The notes under the pieces: generated by a model
Databases searched by the model: none
The model's input: only the letters and a program-made list of their open reading frames with translations
What the model was told of the DNA's origin: nothing
Part shown: piece by piece, positions 61,746 to 64,000 of the stretch
Layout: every line of letters begins with the position of its first letter
Position numbering within the stretch: the first letter of the stretch is position 1
Translations under genes and position numbers: made by a program
NCBI RefSeq assembly: GCF_003574445.1
Contig: NZ_KZ984550.1
Span: 1 to 64,000, forward strand
Direction: 5' to 3'
Origin: Streptomyces sp. YIM 130001
GTDB lineage: Bacteria > Actinomycetota > Actinomycetes > Streptomycetales > Streptomycetaceae
Length of the DNA: 64,000 bases

Positions 61746-64000
61746 GTACGCAATGCCAGCGCCCCAAATGCGAGGGCACCTACGAGGACGTGGGCGGCGG
61801 GGAGATGTACTGCGACACCTGCGGTCTGGCTCCGGTCGTCTCGCCGAGCGGCATGGTGTCGTCGCCACCGACCGGGATCACCGCCGGCGGCGGTGACTCC
61901 AGCAGTTCCTCGCGCGCGAGTGAACGCTCCTCGCGTTCCTCACGGTCGTCGTCCTCGCGCCGTTCGGTGTCCGGCAGGCTCTCCCGGTCGATGTCGGGGA
62001 GTCTGTCGTCACGGCCGTCGGTGTCGGTGCGCTCCACCGGATCGTCCACGGCCGCCTCCGGCCGGGACCGGCTCGGCGCGGGTCTGGTCAGCGTGCCCCA
62101 GGTGCCGCGCCCCGACCCGGGCACGATGGTGCAGGAGAACCCGGAGGTACCCGAGCGCAAGCGGTTCTGCTCGCGTTCCGACTGCGGTGCGCCGGTGGGG
62201 CGTGCGCGCGGCGAGCAGCCCGGCCGCACCGAGGGGTTCTGCACCAAGTGCGGCCACCCGTACTCCTTCGTGCCGAAGCTGAGTCCGGGCGATGTGGTGC
62301 ACGGCCAGTACGAGGTCACGGGCTGTCTGGCGCACGGCGGTCTCGGCTGGGTCTATCTGGCCGTGGACCGCGCGGTCTCGGACCGCTGGGTGGTCCTCAA
62401 GGGCCTGCTCGACACCGGCGACCAGGACGCGATGGCGGCGGCGATCTCGGAGCGGCGCTTCCTCGCCGAGATCGAGCACTCCAACATCGTGCGCATCTAC
62501 AACTTCGTCGAACATCTCGACCAGCGCACCGGCTCCCTGGACGGCTACATCGTCATGGAGTACGTCGGCGGCAAGTCCCTCAAGGAGATCGCCAACGAGC
62601 GGCGTTCACCCGACGGCAAGCGCGACCCGCTCCCGGTCGAGCAGGCCTGCGCGTACGGCATCGAGGCGCTCGAGGCCCTCGGCCACCTGCACAGCCGCAA
62701 CCTGCTGTACTGCGACTTCAAGGTCGACAACGCGATCCAGCAGCACGACCAGCTCAAGCTCATCGACATGGGCGCGGTGCGCCGCATGGACGACGACGAG
62801 TCGGCGATCTACGGCACGGTCGGCTACCAGGCGCCCGAGGTGGCCGAGGTGGGCCCGTCGCTCGCCTCGGACCTGTACACCGTGGCGCGCACGCTCGCGG
62901 TCCTGACCTTCGACTTCCAGGGGTACACGAACGTCTTCGTGGACTCCCTGCCGGATCCGGACAACATCGAGGTGTTCCGGAAGTACGAGTCCTTCTACCG
63001 GCTTCTGGTGCGGGCCACCGACCCGGACCCGGCGCGCCGCTTCTCCTCCGCGCAGGAGATGGCGGACCAGCTCACGGGCGTTCTGCGCGAGGTGGTCGCG
63101 CTGCAGACGGGCCGGCCGCGGCCGGCGCTCTCCACCCTGTTCGGGCCCGAACTGAGGGTCACGGACACGGAGTTGTTCGCCGAGACGACCGGTGAGGTGT
63201 CCCGGCTCGGCGTACGGAAGGTGCCCGCCGGGCGGCGTGGACAGCAGGCAGACCCGGGTCCGGGTGCCGTGCCGCTGCCGACCGGTGCGGCGCCGGGCGC
63301 GCTGCCCGCCCCGCCGACCGCCGCCCCCGACACCGCGGCCGTCGTGCCGTCCGGCGGGGTACCCGCTCCCGAGGGCGCCGGTCTGGTGCGCCGGCTCGAC
63401 GCGCCCGGTGCGGCCCTCGCCCTGCCGGTCCCGCGCGTCGACCCGGGCGACCCGAACGCGGGCTTCCTCGCGGGCCTGATGGCGTCCGCGCCCGCCGAGT
63501 TGATCAGTGCCCTGCAGTCGGCGCCGGCGCCGTCCCTCGAGATCCGCCTGCGGGAGCTGCGGGCCCGGCTGGAGATGGAGGACGTCAGCGCGGCGACGCG
63601 TCTGCTCACCACGCTGGAGACCGGCCATCCGGACGACTGGCGGGTGGTCTGGTACCGCGGCGTGGTGGCCCTGACCACGGGCGACTTCGAGACCTCCGCG
63701 CTGTCCTTCGACGCGGTCTACGACGCCTTTCCCGGTGACGCGGCGCCGAAGCTGGCCCTCGGTGTCTGCGCGGAGGTCCTCGGCCAGCTGGACAACGCGG
63801 CGGAGTACTACCGACTGGTGTGGACGACGGACCCGAGCTATGTGAGCACCGCTTTCGGTCTGGCCCGGGTGCAGCTCGCCGCGGGCGACCGGCGCTCGGC
63901 GGTCCGTACGCTCGAGTCGGTGCCGGAGGCCTCCATCCACTACACCGCGGCCCGGGTCGCGGCGGTGCGCGCGAGACTGCGCGAACAGGCCGTGCACGAG
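61742..64000 (+). CDS. pknG: Serine/threonine protein kinase PknG (3' end beyond window)
   Basis: PknG is a soluble kinase that controls 2-oxoglutarate and glutamate flux, in mycobacteria through the FHA protein GarA. 753 codons are visible and the frame stays open at the window edge. An N-terminal Cys cluster (CQRPKCEG, CDTCG) is followed by a Ser/Arg-rich linker, then a rubredoxin-like motif (CSRSDC and CTKCG, about 140-175). The kinase domain has glycine loop AHGGLGWVYLA, Lys220, Asp325 (YCDFKVDN) and Asp342 in DMG. The TPR region follows (from about 600, DDWRVVWYRGVVALTTGD). The start is a TTG overlapping the upstream stop, behind GGGGGG. About 170-200 residues are missing from view. Confidence 0.93.
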   Translation, partial: MSTQCQRPKCEGTYEDVGGGEMYCDTCGLAPVVSPSGMVSSPPTGITAGGGDSSSSSRASERSSRSSRSSSSRRSVSGRLSRSMSGSLSSRPSVSVRSTGSSTAASGRDRLGAGLVSVPQVPRPDPGTMVQENPEVPERKRFCSRSDCGAPVGRARGEQPGRTEGFCTKCGHPYSFVPKLSPGDVVHGQYEVTGCLAHGGLGWVYLAVDRAVSDRWVVLKGLLDTGDQDAMAAAISERRFLAEIEHSNIVRIYNFVEHLDQRTGSLDGYIVMEYVGGKSLKEIANERRSPDGKRDPLPVEQACAYGIEALEALGHLHSRNLLYCDFKVDNAIQQHDQLKLIDMGAVRRMDDDESAIYGTVGYQAPEVAEVGPSLASDLYTVARTLAVLTFDFQGYTNVFVDSLPDPDNIEVFRKYESFYRLLVRATDPDPARRFSSAQEMADQLTGVLREVVALQTGRPRPALSTLFGPELRVTDTELFAETTGEVSRLGVRKVPAGRRGQQADPGPGAVPLPTGAAPGALPAPPTAAPDTAAVVPSGGVPAPEGAGLVRRLDAPGAALALPVPRVDPGDPNAGFLAGLMASAPAELISALQSAPAPSLEIRLRELRARLEMEDVSAATRLLTTLETGHPDDWRVVWYRGVVALTTGDFETSALSFDAVYDAFPGDAAPKLALGVCAEVLGQLDNAAEYYRLVWTTDPSYVSTAFGLARVQLAAGDRRSAVRTLESVPEASIHYTAARVAAVRARLREQAVHE

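Noticed and set aside
59046..61868. Minus-strand open frame of 940 codons opposite glnH and the coiled-coil gene
   Set aside because: It is a shadow frame with low-complexity composition. The plus-strand genes carry domain signatures and ribosome sites.

Overview
This window looks like a chromosomal core segment from a Streptomyces (or very close actinomycete). The GC content is very high with strong third-position GC. GTG and TTG starts are frequent, ribosome sites are GGAGG-like, and terminators are perfect GC-rich hairpins. The gene order clpX-clpP2-clpP1-tig, tRNA-Pro/tRNA-Gly, fpg/nei-rpiB, amino-acid permeases, sodF, ECF sigma, asd, pepN is familiar Streptomyces synteny. No prophage, transposase, CRISPR array or rRNA operon was seen. 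Most genes look native.

Layout. 0-5.2 kb holds the protein quality-control block (ClpX, ClpP2, ClpP1, trigger factor, all on the minus strand) with a candidate ClgR site and promoter ahead of clpP1, followed by two tRNA genes. 5.2-15.7 kb is mixed: a small membrane protein, an acyltransferase-3 membrane enzyme, a fused SDR/HD-hydrolase protein, a CPA2 antiporter that appears to begin at a non-AUG codon, a SpoIIE/PP2C phosphatase, a decayed Eis-type acetyltransferase with hairpin repeats, Fpg/Nei glycosylase, RpiB, a BBE-type flavoenzyme with a palindromic operator, and BioY. 15.7-24.9 kb has two tandem amino-acid permease paralogs, sodF with a TTGCA-N7-TGCAA operator, a DsbA-like protein with a CPWA active site, a first PepN, and an AbiEi/DUF559-like protein. 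25-36.6 kb has a Tat-exported metallophosphoesterase, a large secreted S8 protease, an ECF sigma factor with a membrane partner, asd, a MazEF pair and a second PepN.

36.8-50.4 kb has allantoicase behind a 20-bp palindrome, a LysR regulator, a small membrane protein behind a 23-bp-stem terminator, MalQ, a small Cys-rich repeat protein divergent from a secreted GH84 enzyme with a shared palindrome between them, a PadR-ABC exporter operon, an HNH endonuclease and an MscS channel. 50.5-57.6 kb is a sugar-use operon: ROK regulator, lipoprotein binding protein, two permeases, GH4 glycosidase and a BadF-type sugar kinase. No ATPase gene is present, as expected where the shared MsiK ATPase serves CUT1 transporters. 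57.8 kb to the end is a probable amino-acid sensing operon: GlnX-like sensor, GlnH-like binding protein, a coiled-coil protein, and PknG kinase, which runs off the window.

The most rewarding leads are the SDR-MESH1/SpoT-like fusion (7.47-8.80 kb), the GlnX-GlnH-coiled-coil-PknG operon with its extra third member, the ABC/GH4/kinase sugar route, the AUC start of the antiporter, and the GH84 enzyme whose catalytic Asp pair reads Gln-Asp.
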